From Chitinolyticbacter meiyuanensis (lineage in GTDB: Bacteria > Pseudomonadota > Gammaproteobacteria > Burkholderiales > Chitinibacteraceae): a DNA stretch of 64,000 nt. This document shows, one piece after another, positions 8,525 through 16,413 of the stretch. Made by a program: the position numbers and the translations under genes. The notes under the pieces are model-generated. The model made no database searches and was not told the DNA's origin. It was given only the letters and a program-made list of their open reading frames with translations. The stretch is taken from contig NZ_CP041335.1 in the NCBI RefSeq assembly GCF_008033135.1, positions 717,513-781,512 on the forward strand. Direction: 5' to 3'. Each line of letters begins with the position of its first letter. Within the stretch, counting starts at the first letter, position 1.

Positions 8525-9259
8525 ATGAGCCTGAAAGAGAAACTCCCCGATTTCGTCGACCCCAGCGTCAATGCGGATAAACACGGTTTTCGTGCGCGCG
8601 AGGCGTGGCGGGTTTTCGAGATCATGTCGGAATTCGTCGAAGCCACCGAGCGCTTGCAGGCGATCCAGCCTGCGGTATCGATCTTCGGCTCGGCGCGAAC
8701 CCCGCGTGACCACGCGTATTATAAGCTCACCGAGGAGATCGCCCGGTTGTTGTCCGATGCCGGTTTTGCGGTGATCTCCGGGGGCGGCCCCGGCATCATG
8801 GAGGCGGCCAACCGCGGCGCGTACTACGGCAAGAGCCCGAGCGTGGGGCTCAACATCCAGCTGCCGCACGAGCAGAGCGGCAATCCCTACCAGGATGTGT
8901 CGCAGACCTTCCGCCACTTCTTCGCCCGCAAGGTGATGTTCGTGAAGCACGCCAGCGCCTACGTGGTGATGCCGGGGGGCTTTGGCACGCTGGACGAGCT
9001 GACCGAGGCGCTGACGCTGATCCAGACCGGCAAGACGCGCAAGATCCCGGTCATCCTGGTTGGCAAGGCCTTCTGGCAGGGGCTGGTCGACTGGATCGGC
9101 AGCACGCTGGTGGACGAGCGCATGATCTCGGCAGCCGACATGGACCTGCTCCAGATGATCGACGAGCCACGTGCCATCGTCGAGGCGATCTTCGATTTCT
9201 ACGAAACGCGCGGCTTCGAGATGAGTTCGGCCGAGCGCGAAATGCAATTCAGCCTGTGA
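8525..9259 (+). CDS. LOG family protein (TIGR00730; nucleotide 5'-monophosphate phosphoribohydrolase type)
   Basis: A 244-residue protein of the LOG/Rossman-fold family. It shows both family signatures: GGGPGIMEAANRGA (residues ~83-96) and PGGFGTLDELTEAL (residues ~147-160). These residues bind nucleotide monophosphate and catalyse N-glycosidic cleavage. Characterised relatives release cytokinin bases from cytokinin ribotides or hydrolyse purine nucleotides (PpnN). Which nucleotide is used here cannot be told from sequence. An N-terminal extension of ~45 residues precedes the Rossmann core, as in the longer bacterial subgroup. It is followed by the DUF2782 gene with a 14-base gap, so the two are probably cotranscribed. 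Confidence 0.88.
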   Translation: MSLKEKLPDFVDPSVNADKHGFRAREAWRVFEIMSEFVEATERLQAIQPAVSIFGSARTPRDHAYYKLTEEIARLLSDAGFAVISGGGPGIMEAANRGAYYGKSPSVGLNIQLPHEQSGNPYQDVSQTFRHFFARKVMFVKHASAYVVMPGGFGTLDELTEALTLIQTGKTRKIPVILVGKAFWQGLVDWIGSTLVDERMISAADMDLLQMIDEPRAIVEAIFDFYETRGFEMSSAEREMQFSL

Positions 9260-9273
9260 CCCAAGGAAATCCC

Positions 9274-9600
9274 ATGTCCCGTACCCTGATTCCCGCCCTG
9301 CTGCTGGCCGCTGCGCTGGGCCCGCTGGCGCAGGCCGCCGAAGACCCGCCGCCGCCGCCGATGCCACCGGAAGGTGGAGACGGCGCCGCGATCGAAGAGC
9401 CCGAGGTGCGCATCGTCGAGAAGGACGATGCCACGATTGCCGAGTACCGGATGCACGGCAAGCTCTACATGATGAAGGTCACGCCCAAGGTCGGGGTGCC
9501 GTACTACCTGATCGACCGCGAGGGCAACGGACGTTTCGACCGGATGGATACCGGCGGCAGCAATATCTCGGTGCCGCGCTGGGTGCTGTTCGAGTGGTAA
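9274..9600 (+). CDS. DUF2782 family secreted protein
   Basis: A 108-residue exported protein with signal peptide SRTLIPALLLAAALGPLAQA and cleavage before AEDPPPPP. A Pro-rich segment follows, then the conserved DUF2782 core: RIVEKDDATIAEYRMHGKLYM, with KVGVPYYLIDREGNG and a C-terminal WVLFEW. The function of the family is unknown. In many betaproteobacteria it lies between polA and thrB, exactly as here. The start ATG at 9274 has AAGGAAA upstream; an earlier in-frame GTG at 9256 would spoil the signal peptide. Confidence 0.85.
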   Translation: MSRTLIPALLLAAALGPLAQAAEDPPPPPMPPEGGDGAAIEEPEVRIVEKDDATIAEYRMHGKLYMMKVTPKVGVPYYLIDREGNGRFDRMDTGGSNISVPRWVLFEW

Positions 9601-9683
9601 GCGACGTGGGCCGGTGCGCTGCCATCGTCAGCGGCGCCCGGCTTGCGTAAACTGCGGCCTTCCGCACCGAAACCCCAGCCGCC

Positions 9684-10622
9684 ATGTCCGTCTTTACCAC
9701 TGTCACCGCCGAAGACCTGCAGCCCTTTCTCGCGCGCTATTCGATCGGCGCCTTGGTCGAGCTCAAGGGCATTGCCGCTGGGGTGACCAATACCAACTAT
9801 TTCGTCACCACCACGCATGGCCGCTACGTGCTGACGCTGTTCGAGACGCTGCATGCGCACGAGCTGCCGTTCTACGTGAACCTGCTGGCGCACCTGGCCC
9901 ATCACGGCATCGCGGTGGCCGCGCCGATCGCCAACCTGAACGATGCCTATATCGACACTCTGAACGGCAAGCCGACGCTGCTCGTCACCTGCGTGCCGGG
10001 TGTGGTGGTCGATACCCCCACTGCGGCGCAATGCGCGAGCGTGGGCGAGATGCTGGCACAGATGCACCGTGCCGGCACCAGCTACCAAGGCCGCATGCAC
10101 AACCCACGCGGTCCGCAGTGGTGGGCCGACACCGCCGCACTGGTCTACGACCAGATGGCGCCGCACGATGCGCAGCTGCTGCGCGACCAGCTGGCGCTGC
10201 AATCGCGCCACCGCTTCGATCATCTGCCGCTGGGCGTGGTCCATGCCGACCTGTTCCGTGACAACGTGTTGATGGATGGGGATGCGGTCGGTGGCTTCAT
10301 CGACTTCTACTACGCCTGCAACGACGTGCTGCTGTACGACGTGGCGATCACGCTGAACGACTGGTGTGTGCAGCCCGATGGCGATATCGACGCGGCCCGT
10401 GCCCGTGCGCTGCTGGCTGCCTACCAGACCGTGCGGCCGTTCACCGCCGAGGAAAAGGCCGGCTGGCCGATCATGCTGCGTGCCGCCGCGATCCGCTTCT
10501 GGACCTCGCGCCTGATCGACTTCTACCGCCCCGCAGCCGGCGAAATGACCTTCGCCAAGGATCCCGGCCACTTCCAGCGCGTGCTGGCGCACCACGTCGC
10601 CCGCAGCGATTTCTGGCTGTAG
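9684..10622 (+). CDS. thrB: homoserine kinase (aminoglycoside-phosphotransferase-like type)
   Basis: A 312-residue kinase of the ThrB subgroup with an APH/choline-kinase fold, distinct from the GHMP-type ThrB of enterobacteria. It phosphorylates L-homoserine to O-phosphohomoserine in threonine synthesis. Diagnostic features are the start MSVFTTVTAEDLQPFL, GIAAGVTNTNYFV in the nucleotide-binding loop, LGVVHADLFRDNVL with the catalytic Asp and Asn, and IDFYYAC with the metal-binding Asp. The length is typical. The order polA, DUF2782, thrB is conserved in betaproteobacteria. Its upstream gap of 83 bases shows no obvious terminator. Confidence 0.93.
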   Translation: MSVFTTVTAEDLQPFLARYSIGALVELKGIAAGVTNTNYFVTTTHGRYVLTLFETLHAHELPFYVNLLAHLAHHGIAVAAPIANLNDAYIDTLNGKPTLLVTCVPGVVVDTPTAAQCASVGEMLAQMHRAGTSYQGRMHNPRGPQWWADTAALVYDQMAPHDAQLLRDQLALQSRHRFDHLPLGVVHADLFRDNVLMDGDAVGGFIDFYYACNDVLLYDVAITLNDWCVQPDGDIDAARARALLAAYQTVRPFTAEEKAGWPIMLRAAAIRFWTSRLIDFYRPAAGEMTFAKDPGHFQRVLAHHVARSDFWL

Positions 10623-10687
10623 GATCGGGCCGCCCGCGCAGCTAGACTGCAAAGCACCTGCCGGCACGGCCGGCGCAGGACCAAATC

Positions 10688-12076
10688 ATGGATTTTCTGA
10701 ACGCATTGCATGCGCTGCTCGGTGAGGGCGGTGTGTTGACCGGTGACGATACTGCCGGCTACACGCTTGATCAGCGTCGACGCTGGCAGGGCGTGGCACT
10801 CGCGGTGGCGCGGCCGCGCAGCACCGATGAAGTCGCGGCGCTGGTGCGGCTGTGCCGCGAGCACGGCATCGCCATCGTGCCGCAAGGTGGCAACACCAGC
10901 CTGTGCGGCGCGGCAACGCCGGATGAATCCGGGCGCCAGCTCGTGGTATCGCTGGAGCGGATGAACCGCATCGTCGAGGTCGATGCCGCCAACAACACCA
11001 TCACCGCCGAGGCTGGCGTCACCATTGCCGAGGTGCAGGCCGCCGCGCGTGCTGTCGGCCGGCTGTTCGCGGCGGAATGGGGCGCCGCTGCATCGGCGCG
11101 GGTCGGTGGCGGGCTCGGCACCAACGCCGGCGGCGTCAACGTGCTGCACTACGGCAACATGCGCGAGCTGACCTTGGGTCTGGAAGTGGTGCTGCCGGAT
11201 GGCCGCATCTGGAATGGCCTGCGCGGCCTGCGCAAGGACAACACCGGTTACGACCTCAAGCATTTATTCATTGGCGCCGAGGGCACGCTGGGGCTGATCA
11301 CCCAGGCGGTGTTCCGGCTGCACCCGCTGCCGTCGGCGACTGCCACGGCGCTGGTCACAGTTGCCGATCCGGCCGCTGCCGTGGGCCTGCTGCGCGGTCT
11401 GCAGGGCGAGGTGGGCGATCGGGTCACCTCGTTCGAACTGATTTCGCGCCGTTGCTGGGAGCTGCTGGACGAACACTGCCCGGAGCTGCCGCACCCCTAT
11501 GCCACACTGCCGGGCTGGAGCGTGTTGCTCGAGCTGTCGGATGCCGGGGAGAGCGACGCGCTGTTGGAGCGGCTGATGGAAGCGCTGGTTGCCCAGGGCT
11601 TCGACGACGCACTGATTGCACAGACCGAGGGCGATGCGCGCGCGTTCTGGCTGCTGCGCGAAGGCATCCCGGAGGCGCAACGCCGGCGCGGCGTCTCGAT
11701 CAAGCACGACATCGGCGTGCCGATCTCGCGCATCCCCGATTTCCTCAGTCGCGGCGAAGGGGCGCTGAAGGCGCTGTTTCCCGATGCTGACATCGTCGCC
11801 TTCGGCCACGTGGGCGACGGCAACCTGCACTACAACGTGTTCCTCGCCGATCGCGGCAAGGGCGTGTATGCGCATGAGCCGGCAATCAACGCCGCCGTCT
11901 ACGCACTGGTGGCCGAGCTGGCTGGTACGTTGTCGGCCGAGCATGGCATCGGCGTGCTCAAGCGCGATGAGCTGGCGCATTACCGCTCCGAGGTCGAGCT
12001 CGACCTGATGCGCAGCATCAAGCGCGCGTTTGATCCGGATAACCTGATGAATCCGGGCAAGGTGCTCGGCCTGTAA
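10688..12076 (+). CDS. FAD-binding oxidase/dehydrogenase of the GlcD/D-2-hydroxyacid dehydrogenase type
   Basis: A 462-residue flavoenzyme. The N-terminal FAD_binding_4 domain shows PQGGNTSLCGAATP and GGLGTNAGGVNVLHYGNMR, which bind FAD pyrophosphate. The C-terminal FAD-linked oxidase domain shows HVGDGNLHYNVF and SAEHGIGVLKRDEL. It closes with the family's typical KRAFDPDNLMNPGKVL. Members oxidise D-lactate, glycolate or D-2-hydroxyglutarate and pass electrons to quinone or cytochrome. The exact substrate here is not determinable. There is no signal peptide, so it is cytoplasmic or peripheral. It is followed after 16 bases by an M14 peptidase gene. Confidence 0.88.
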   Translation: MDFLNALHALLGEGGVLTGDDTAGYTLDQRRRWQGVALAVARPRSTDEVAALVRLCREHGIAIVPQGGNTSLCGAATPDESGRQLVVSLERMNRIVEVDAANNTITAEAGVTIAEVQAAARAVGRLFAAEWGAAASARVGGGLGTNAGGVNVLHYGNMRELTLGLEVVLPDGRIWNGLRGLRKDNTGYDLKHLFIGAEGTLGLITQAVFRLHPLPSATATALVTVADPAAAVGLLRGLQGEVGDRVTSFELISRRCWELLDEHCPELPHPYATLPGWSVLLELSDAGESDALLERLMEALVAQGFDDALIAQTEGDARAFWLLREGIPEAQRRRGVSIKHDIGVPISRIPDFLSRGEGALKALFPDADIVAFGHVGDGNLHYNVFLADRGKGVYAHEPAINAAVYALVAELAGTLSAEHGIGVLKRDELAHYRSEVELDLMRSIKRAFDPDNLMNPGKVLGL

Positions 12077-12092
12077 ACAGCGAGGGCAGCCC

Positions 12093-13223
12093 ATGGTCAC
12101 GATATCCAGCAACTTCGATTCCGGCGCCATCACGGTGCTTGATGCCAGCGACGCGGCGGACGTGCGCCTTGCCTTGCGGCCGGACAACGCATCCGCCTTC
12201 GCGCAGTGGTTCCACTTTCGCGCCAGCGGCGTGCGCGGTGTGGCCTGCCGTTATGTGATCGAGAACATCGAGGATTCGGCGTACATCGGTGGCTGGGACG
12301 GCTACGCGGTGCGGGCGAGCTACGACCGCCTGCACTGGCTCACCGTGCCGACCCGAATTGAGCAGGGCCAACTGGTGTTCGAGCAGCTGCCGCAGGCCGA
12401 TACCGTCTGGTACGCCTATTTCGAGCCGTATTCATGGGAGCGCCACCTGGCGTTGCTCGGCCGCGCACAGGGTTCGCCGCTGTGCCGGCTCACGCGGCTG
12501 GGCGCGACGCTGGATGGGCGCGATCTTGATCTGCTGACCATAGGCACGCCCGGCGAGGGCAAGCGCAACATCTGGGTGATCGCACGCCAGCACCCCGGCG
12601 AGAGCATGGCCGAATGGTTTGCCGAAGGGCTGGTCGATGCGCTGCTCGACCCGGATCACGGGCCAGCGCGTGCGCTGCTGGAGCGGGCCGCGTTCCATAT
12701 TGTGCCGAACATGAATCCGGATGGCAGTGTGCGCGGCAATTTGCGCACCAATGCGGTGGGTGCCAACCTCAATCGCGAGTGGGCCGAGCCAAGCGAGGCG
12801 CGCAGCCCGGAAGTGCTGCTGGTGCGGCAGGCGATGCAGCGCATTGGTGTCGATGCCTTCCTTGATGCGCATGGCGACGAGACCATTCCGCACAATTTCG
12901 TGGCTGGTTGCGAGGGCAACCCTTCGTTCTCGGCGCACCAGCGTGCGCTGCAGGAGGCGTTCAAGGCGGCGTGGCTCGCAGCCAGCCCAGACTTCCAGGT
13001 GGAGTACGGCTACGAGGACCATCAGTTCGGCCCCGAGCAGCTGACGCTGGCCACCAACTGGGTGGGCGATGCCTTCGATTGTCTCGCCTTCACCATCGAA
13101 ATGCCGTTCAAGGACACCGCGAGCCGTCCGCGCCCGGAAACGGGCTGGAATGGCGAACGCAGCCGGCAACTGGGCGCGTCGGTACTGCTGCCCTTGCTGG
13201 CGGTAGCGGATCGGTTGCGCTGA
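12093..13223 (+). CDS. M14-family zinc carboxypeptidase (cytosolic carboxypeptidase-like)
   Basis: A 376-residue metallopeptidase. An N-terminal beta-sandwich (residues ~1-140) precedes the M14 catalytic domain, as in the cytosolic carboxypeptidase (CCP/M14D) group. Visible zinc ligands are HPGES (His and Glu of HxxE) and the His of DAHGDE. NMNPDGSVRGNLRTN and GANLNREW provide substrate-binding Asn/Arg, and FTIEMPFKD holds the likely catalytic Glu. Eukaryotic relatives trim polyglutamate tails, but the bacterial substrate is unknown. There is no export signal. It probably shares a transcript with the upstream FAD oxidase. Confidence 0.88.
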   Translation: MVTISSNFDSGAITVLDASDAADVRLALRPDNASAFAQWFHFRASGVRGVACRYVIENIEDSAYIGGWDGYAVRASYDRLHWLTVPTRIEQGQLVFEQLPQADTVWYAYFEPYSWERHLALLGRAQGSPLCRLTRLGATLDGRDLDLLTIGTPGEGKRNIWVIARQHPGESMAEWFAEGLVDALLDPDHGPARALLERAAFHIVPNMNPDGSVRGNLRTNAVGANLNREWAEPSEARSPEVLLVRQAMQRIGVDAFLDAHGDETIPHNFVAGCEGNPSFSAHQRALQEAFKAAWLAASPDFQVEYGYEDHQFGPEQLTLATNWVGDAFDCLAFTIEMPFKDTASRPRPETGWNGERSRQLGASVLLPLLAVADRLR

Positions 13224-13227
13224 GCGG

Positions 13228-13536
13228 CTAGACTTTCAGCGTGGTCCAGGGATCGGCATCGCCGATGCGGCGGCCGCGTTGCCGGCGATCACTGCCACAA
13301 CGGGTATCGAGTAGCGTGCCTTGCTGTTCCTGGCGGCGCGCATTGCAGCGCCGATCTTCGCCAATGCGGCGTTCTTCGCCGTTCCAGACAGGCGCGGCTT
13401 GCGGGGCCGGCGTCGACGGTGTGCGCTCCGATTGCGGGGAGGGCGCACCGCCGGTATCGGTGCCGCTGTAGGGGCTGATGGGGCCAAGGTGGCGGGGTGT
13501 GAACAGGCGCATGGTGAGGTAAGACGTTGATTCCAT
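13228..13536 (-). CDS. small protein with ERRxGxDRR-type repeats
   Basis: About 102 residues, rich in Arg, Pro and Ser. The C-terminal half carries repeated DRR-like motifs: NGEERRIGEDRR, then DTRCGSDRRQRGRR. I recall short betaproteobacterial proteins with the same pattern but no assigned function. The N-terminal part (MRLFTPRHLGPISPYSG) is Pro-rich and probably disordered. The start is either the ATG at 13536 or the ATG at 13512; neither has a convincing ribosome-binding site. It lies downstream of rpoH on the same strand but behind an intrinsic terminator. It converges on the M14 peptidase gene. Confidence 0.55.
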   Translation of the reverse strand: MESTSYLTMRLFTPRHLGPISPYSGTDTGGAPSPQSERTPSTPAPQAAPVWNGEERRIGEDRRCNARRQEQQGTLLDTRCGSDRRQRGRRIGDADPWTTLKV

Positions 13537-13621
13537 AGCCCTGTTCGGCCAATCCGGGCAAATCTTGAGCGATTTGTGCCGGTCGGTCGATTGGCTGGGA
13601 CAGGCGGTGCATACGTGCAGC

Positions 13622-13647
13622 AAAAAGCCCGCAACTGCGGGCTTTTT
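13622..13647 (-). terminator. intrinsic terminator downstream of rpoH
   Basis: AAAAAGCCCGCA (13622-13633) pairs with TGCGGGCTTTTT (13636-13647). On the minus strand it reads as a GC-rich hairpin followed by a T run, 18 bases after the rpoH stop codon. The A and T flanks make it usable in both directions. Confidence 0.85.
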
Positions 13648-13665
13648 GTCGGATGCGGCTGGAAC

Positions 13666-14517
<852 letters not shown>

Positions 14518-14557
14518 GTGTTTCTCCTTGGCCTGAACCGGTAGTTCCGGAACGATG

Positions 14558-14584
14558 TTAGCACTCGAACGATTCGAGTGCTAA
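14558..14584 (-). promoter_or_regulatory. CIRCE operator (HrcA-binding site) in front of rpoH
   Basis: TTAGCACTC at 14558-14566 and GAGTGCTAA at 14576-14584 are separated by nine bases. This is an exact match to the consensus CIRCE element, the binding site of the heat-shock repressor HrcA. It lies 41 bases before the rpoH start codon, in the 5' untranslated or core promoter region. HrcA would thus repress the sigma-32 gene itself and link two heat-shock circuits. I cannot place the -35/-10 boxes with confidence. Confidence 0.93.
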
Positions 14585-14623
14585 GCCGTCTGGAAAGTTC
14601 ACACTACCGTTCGGTTTTTAATA

Positions 14624-14649
14624 GGACTAACTCGAACAGAGTTTAGTCC
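14624..14649. repeat. inverted repeat in the rpoH-ftsX intergenic region
   Basis: GGACTAACTC (14624-14633) and GAGTTTAGTCC (14639-14649) form a near-perfect inverted repeat with one bulged T and a five-base loop. It is not followed by a T run on the minus strand, so it is a poor intrinsic terminator for ftsX. It may be an operator or a processed 3' hairpin. Confidence 0.45.
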
Positions 14650-14679
14650 GATTGCATGGCCGTGTGCAGCTAAATTATC

Positions 14680-14696
14680 GCTATCGGACCGATAGC
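14680..14696. repeat. perfect palindrome downstream of ftsX
   Basis: GCTATCGG and CCGATAGC flank a single central base. An eight-base-arm palindrome with a one-base centre suits a dimeric DNA-binding protein better than an RNA hairpin. It lies 33 bases past the ftsX stop codon and ~165 bases upstream of rpoH. No regulator can be named. Confidence 0.4.
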
Positions 14697-14728
14697 CAAG
14701 ATCGCCCATATTTACCTTGCCGTTGGCT

Positions 14729-15634
14729 TCAGAAGAAGCGGCGTAGATGACGCCAGACGGCGAGCCAGGCGCCGACGAGGCTGAGCAGCACCGTGGTAAG
14801 GCAGACGGCGCCGATTTCCAGCGGTCCCGGCAGGTGCAGCGCGAAGCGCTGGCCATAGGCACTGGCCAGTTCGGCGACGGTCGGGTTGAGCCAGTGCAGC
14901 GCTGCCCCGACGATGCCGCAGGCAAGCAGGCCGCCGATCAGGCCCTGCATGGCGGCGGCATAGAGGAAGGGGCGGCGGATGAAGGCGTCGGTGGCGCCGA
15001 TCAGCTTGGCCACTTCGATCTCGTCGCGGCGGGTGAGGATCTGCATGCGGATGGCGTTGCCGGTGATCAGTGCCAGCGCTACCGCGAGCAGCACGATGAT
15101 GACCTGCAAGAGCCCTTCGCCCACCCGGATCAGCCGCTCCAGCCGCTGTGCCCACGCCGAATCGAGCTGCACCTCGTCGATGCCCGGCAACTTGGCGATT
15201 TCCGCCTTCAGCGCATCGAGTGCCGCCGCGCTGGCATCGCTGCGCGTGGTGACCAAGAAGGCATCGGGCAGCGGGTTCTCGGCGAGGCCGGCCAAAAGAT
15301 CATCGCTGCCGACTCGCGCCTGCAGCCCTTTCAGCGCTTCGTCCTTGCCGACGAAGCGGGCATTGGCGACGCGTCCATCACGCGCCAGCAGCTCCTTCAC
15401 CGCGCCGACCTCGCCAGCGCTCGCTGCGGGCTTGAGGAAGATCGACAGTTGCGGTTCCACCGGCATGTGGGCGGCTACATCGGCGACACTCGTCAGCAGC
15501 AGGTAGAAGCCGAACGGGAAGGCGGCGGCGATGGCGATCACCAGCAGGTTGAGCCCGTGGTTGACCGGGTGGCGCACCATGGCGGCCAGCGTGTGGCCGA
15601 AGGCGAGGGCGTTCAGGCGGAACCAGTGTTTCAT
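14729..15634 (-). CDS. ftsX: cell-division ABC transporter-like membrane subunit FtsX
   Basis: A 301-residue FtsX. The cytoplasmic N-terminus leads into the first transmembrane helix (LLVIAIAAAFPFGFYLLL), followed by the ~110-residue extracytoplasmic loop that in other species binds amidase activators such as EnvC. Three further helices follow (VIIVLLAVALALIT, GLIGGLLACGIVGAAL, AVCLTTVLLSLVGAWLAVW). The conserved TRRDEIEVAKLIGATDAFIRRPF links the second and third helices. FtsEX couples ATP hydrolysis to septal peptidoglycan splitting. It follows ftsE by seven bases, so the two are cotranscribed. Confidence 0.95.
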   Translation of the reverse strand: MKHWFRLNALAFGHTLAAMVRHPVNHGLNLLVIAIAAAFPFGFYLLLTSVADVAAHMPVEPQLSIFLKPAASAGEVGAVKELLARDGRVANARFVGKDEALKGLQARVGSDDLLAGLAENPLPDAFLVTTRSDASAAALDALKAEIAKLPGIDEVQLDSAWAQRLERLIRVGEGLLQVIIVLLAVALALITGNAIRMQILTRRDEIEVAKLIGATDAFIRRPFLYAAAMQGLIGGLLACGIVGAALHWLNPTVAELASAYGQRFALHLPGPLEIGAVCLTTVLLSLVGAWLAVWRHLRRFF

Positions 15635-15641
15635 TGCGTCC

Positions 15642-16295
15642 TCACGCGGTGAATTCGCCGTGCTTCAGGCGCAGGATGCGGCGGCCGTAGTCGGCCATTA
15701 GCGTCTCGTCGTGCGCCGAGATCACCAGCGTTACGCCCACCTGGTGGAACGATTTGAACAGCTCCAGGATGTCGTGCGCGTAGTCGCGGTCCAGGTTGGC
15801 GGTCGGCTCGTCGGCGAGCAGGATGGCCGGGCGGTGCACCACTGCGCGGGCAATGCACAGCCGCTGCTGTTCGCCGCCGGACAGTGCTACCGGGTTGAGC
15901 TTCTCCTTGCCGGCGAGGCCCACCTTGTCGAGCGCGGCCAGCACCCGGCGTTTCACCTCGCGACCATCGAAGCCGATGATGTCGAGCGGCAGGCGCACGT
16001 TGTCGTACACGCTGCGGTCGTACAGGATCTTGTGGTCCTGGAAGATCAGCCCGAGATGGCGCCGCACATAGGGCAGCGCCTTGCGGCCGAGCCGTGCCAC
16101 GTTCTGGTTGTTCACCAGTACGGCGCCGCTGGAGGGCTTTTCGATCCCGGCGATCAGCTTGAGCAGCGTCGACTTGCCCGCACCCGAGTGGCCGGCGAGG
16201 AACACCAGTTCGCCAGTCTGGATCTCGAAGCTGAGGTTCTTCACGGCATCGAAGCCGCCGGGATAGCGCTTGCTGACTTGCTGGAACTGGATCAT
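15642..16295 (-). CDS. ftsE: cell-division ATP-binding protein FtsE
   Basis: A 217-residue ABC-type ATPase, partner of FtsX in the divisome. Walker A is GHSGAGKST (residues ~36-44), the ABC signature is LSGGEQQRLCIARA, Walker B is ILLADEPTANLD and the H-loop is VISAHDETLM. The start IQFQQVSKRYPGG is typical of FtsE. The ATG is at 16295, about 118 bases after the end of the RNase G gene on the same strand. Confidence 0.96.
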   Translation of the reverse strand: MIQFQQVSKRYPGGFDAVKNLSFEIQTGELVFLAGHSGAGKSTLLKLIAGIEKPSSGAVLVNNQNVARLGRKALPYVRRHLGLIFQDHKILYDRSVYDNVRLPLDIIGFDGREVKRRVLAALDKVGLAGKEKLNPVALSGGEQQRLCIARAVVHRPAILLADEPTANLDRDYAHDILELFKSFHQVGVTLVISAHDETLMADYGRRILRLKHGEFTA

Positions 16296-16413
16296 GGGCC
16301 GGGTCGGAATGGGCGCGATGGGCTGGATGTTAAAGCGCGCGGGCGGCGTGGGCTAGAGCCTGCCATCCCGGAATTCCGGCGCATTGCGGCGTGCCCGCCG
16401 CAAGCGGCCCGTC

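Noticed and set aside
8447..9367. Possible N-terminal extension of DNA polymerase I
   Set aside because: PolA proteins start with MPTLLLIDGSS at 8446. The open stretch beyond is antisense to the LOG-family gene.
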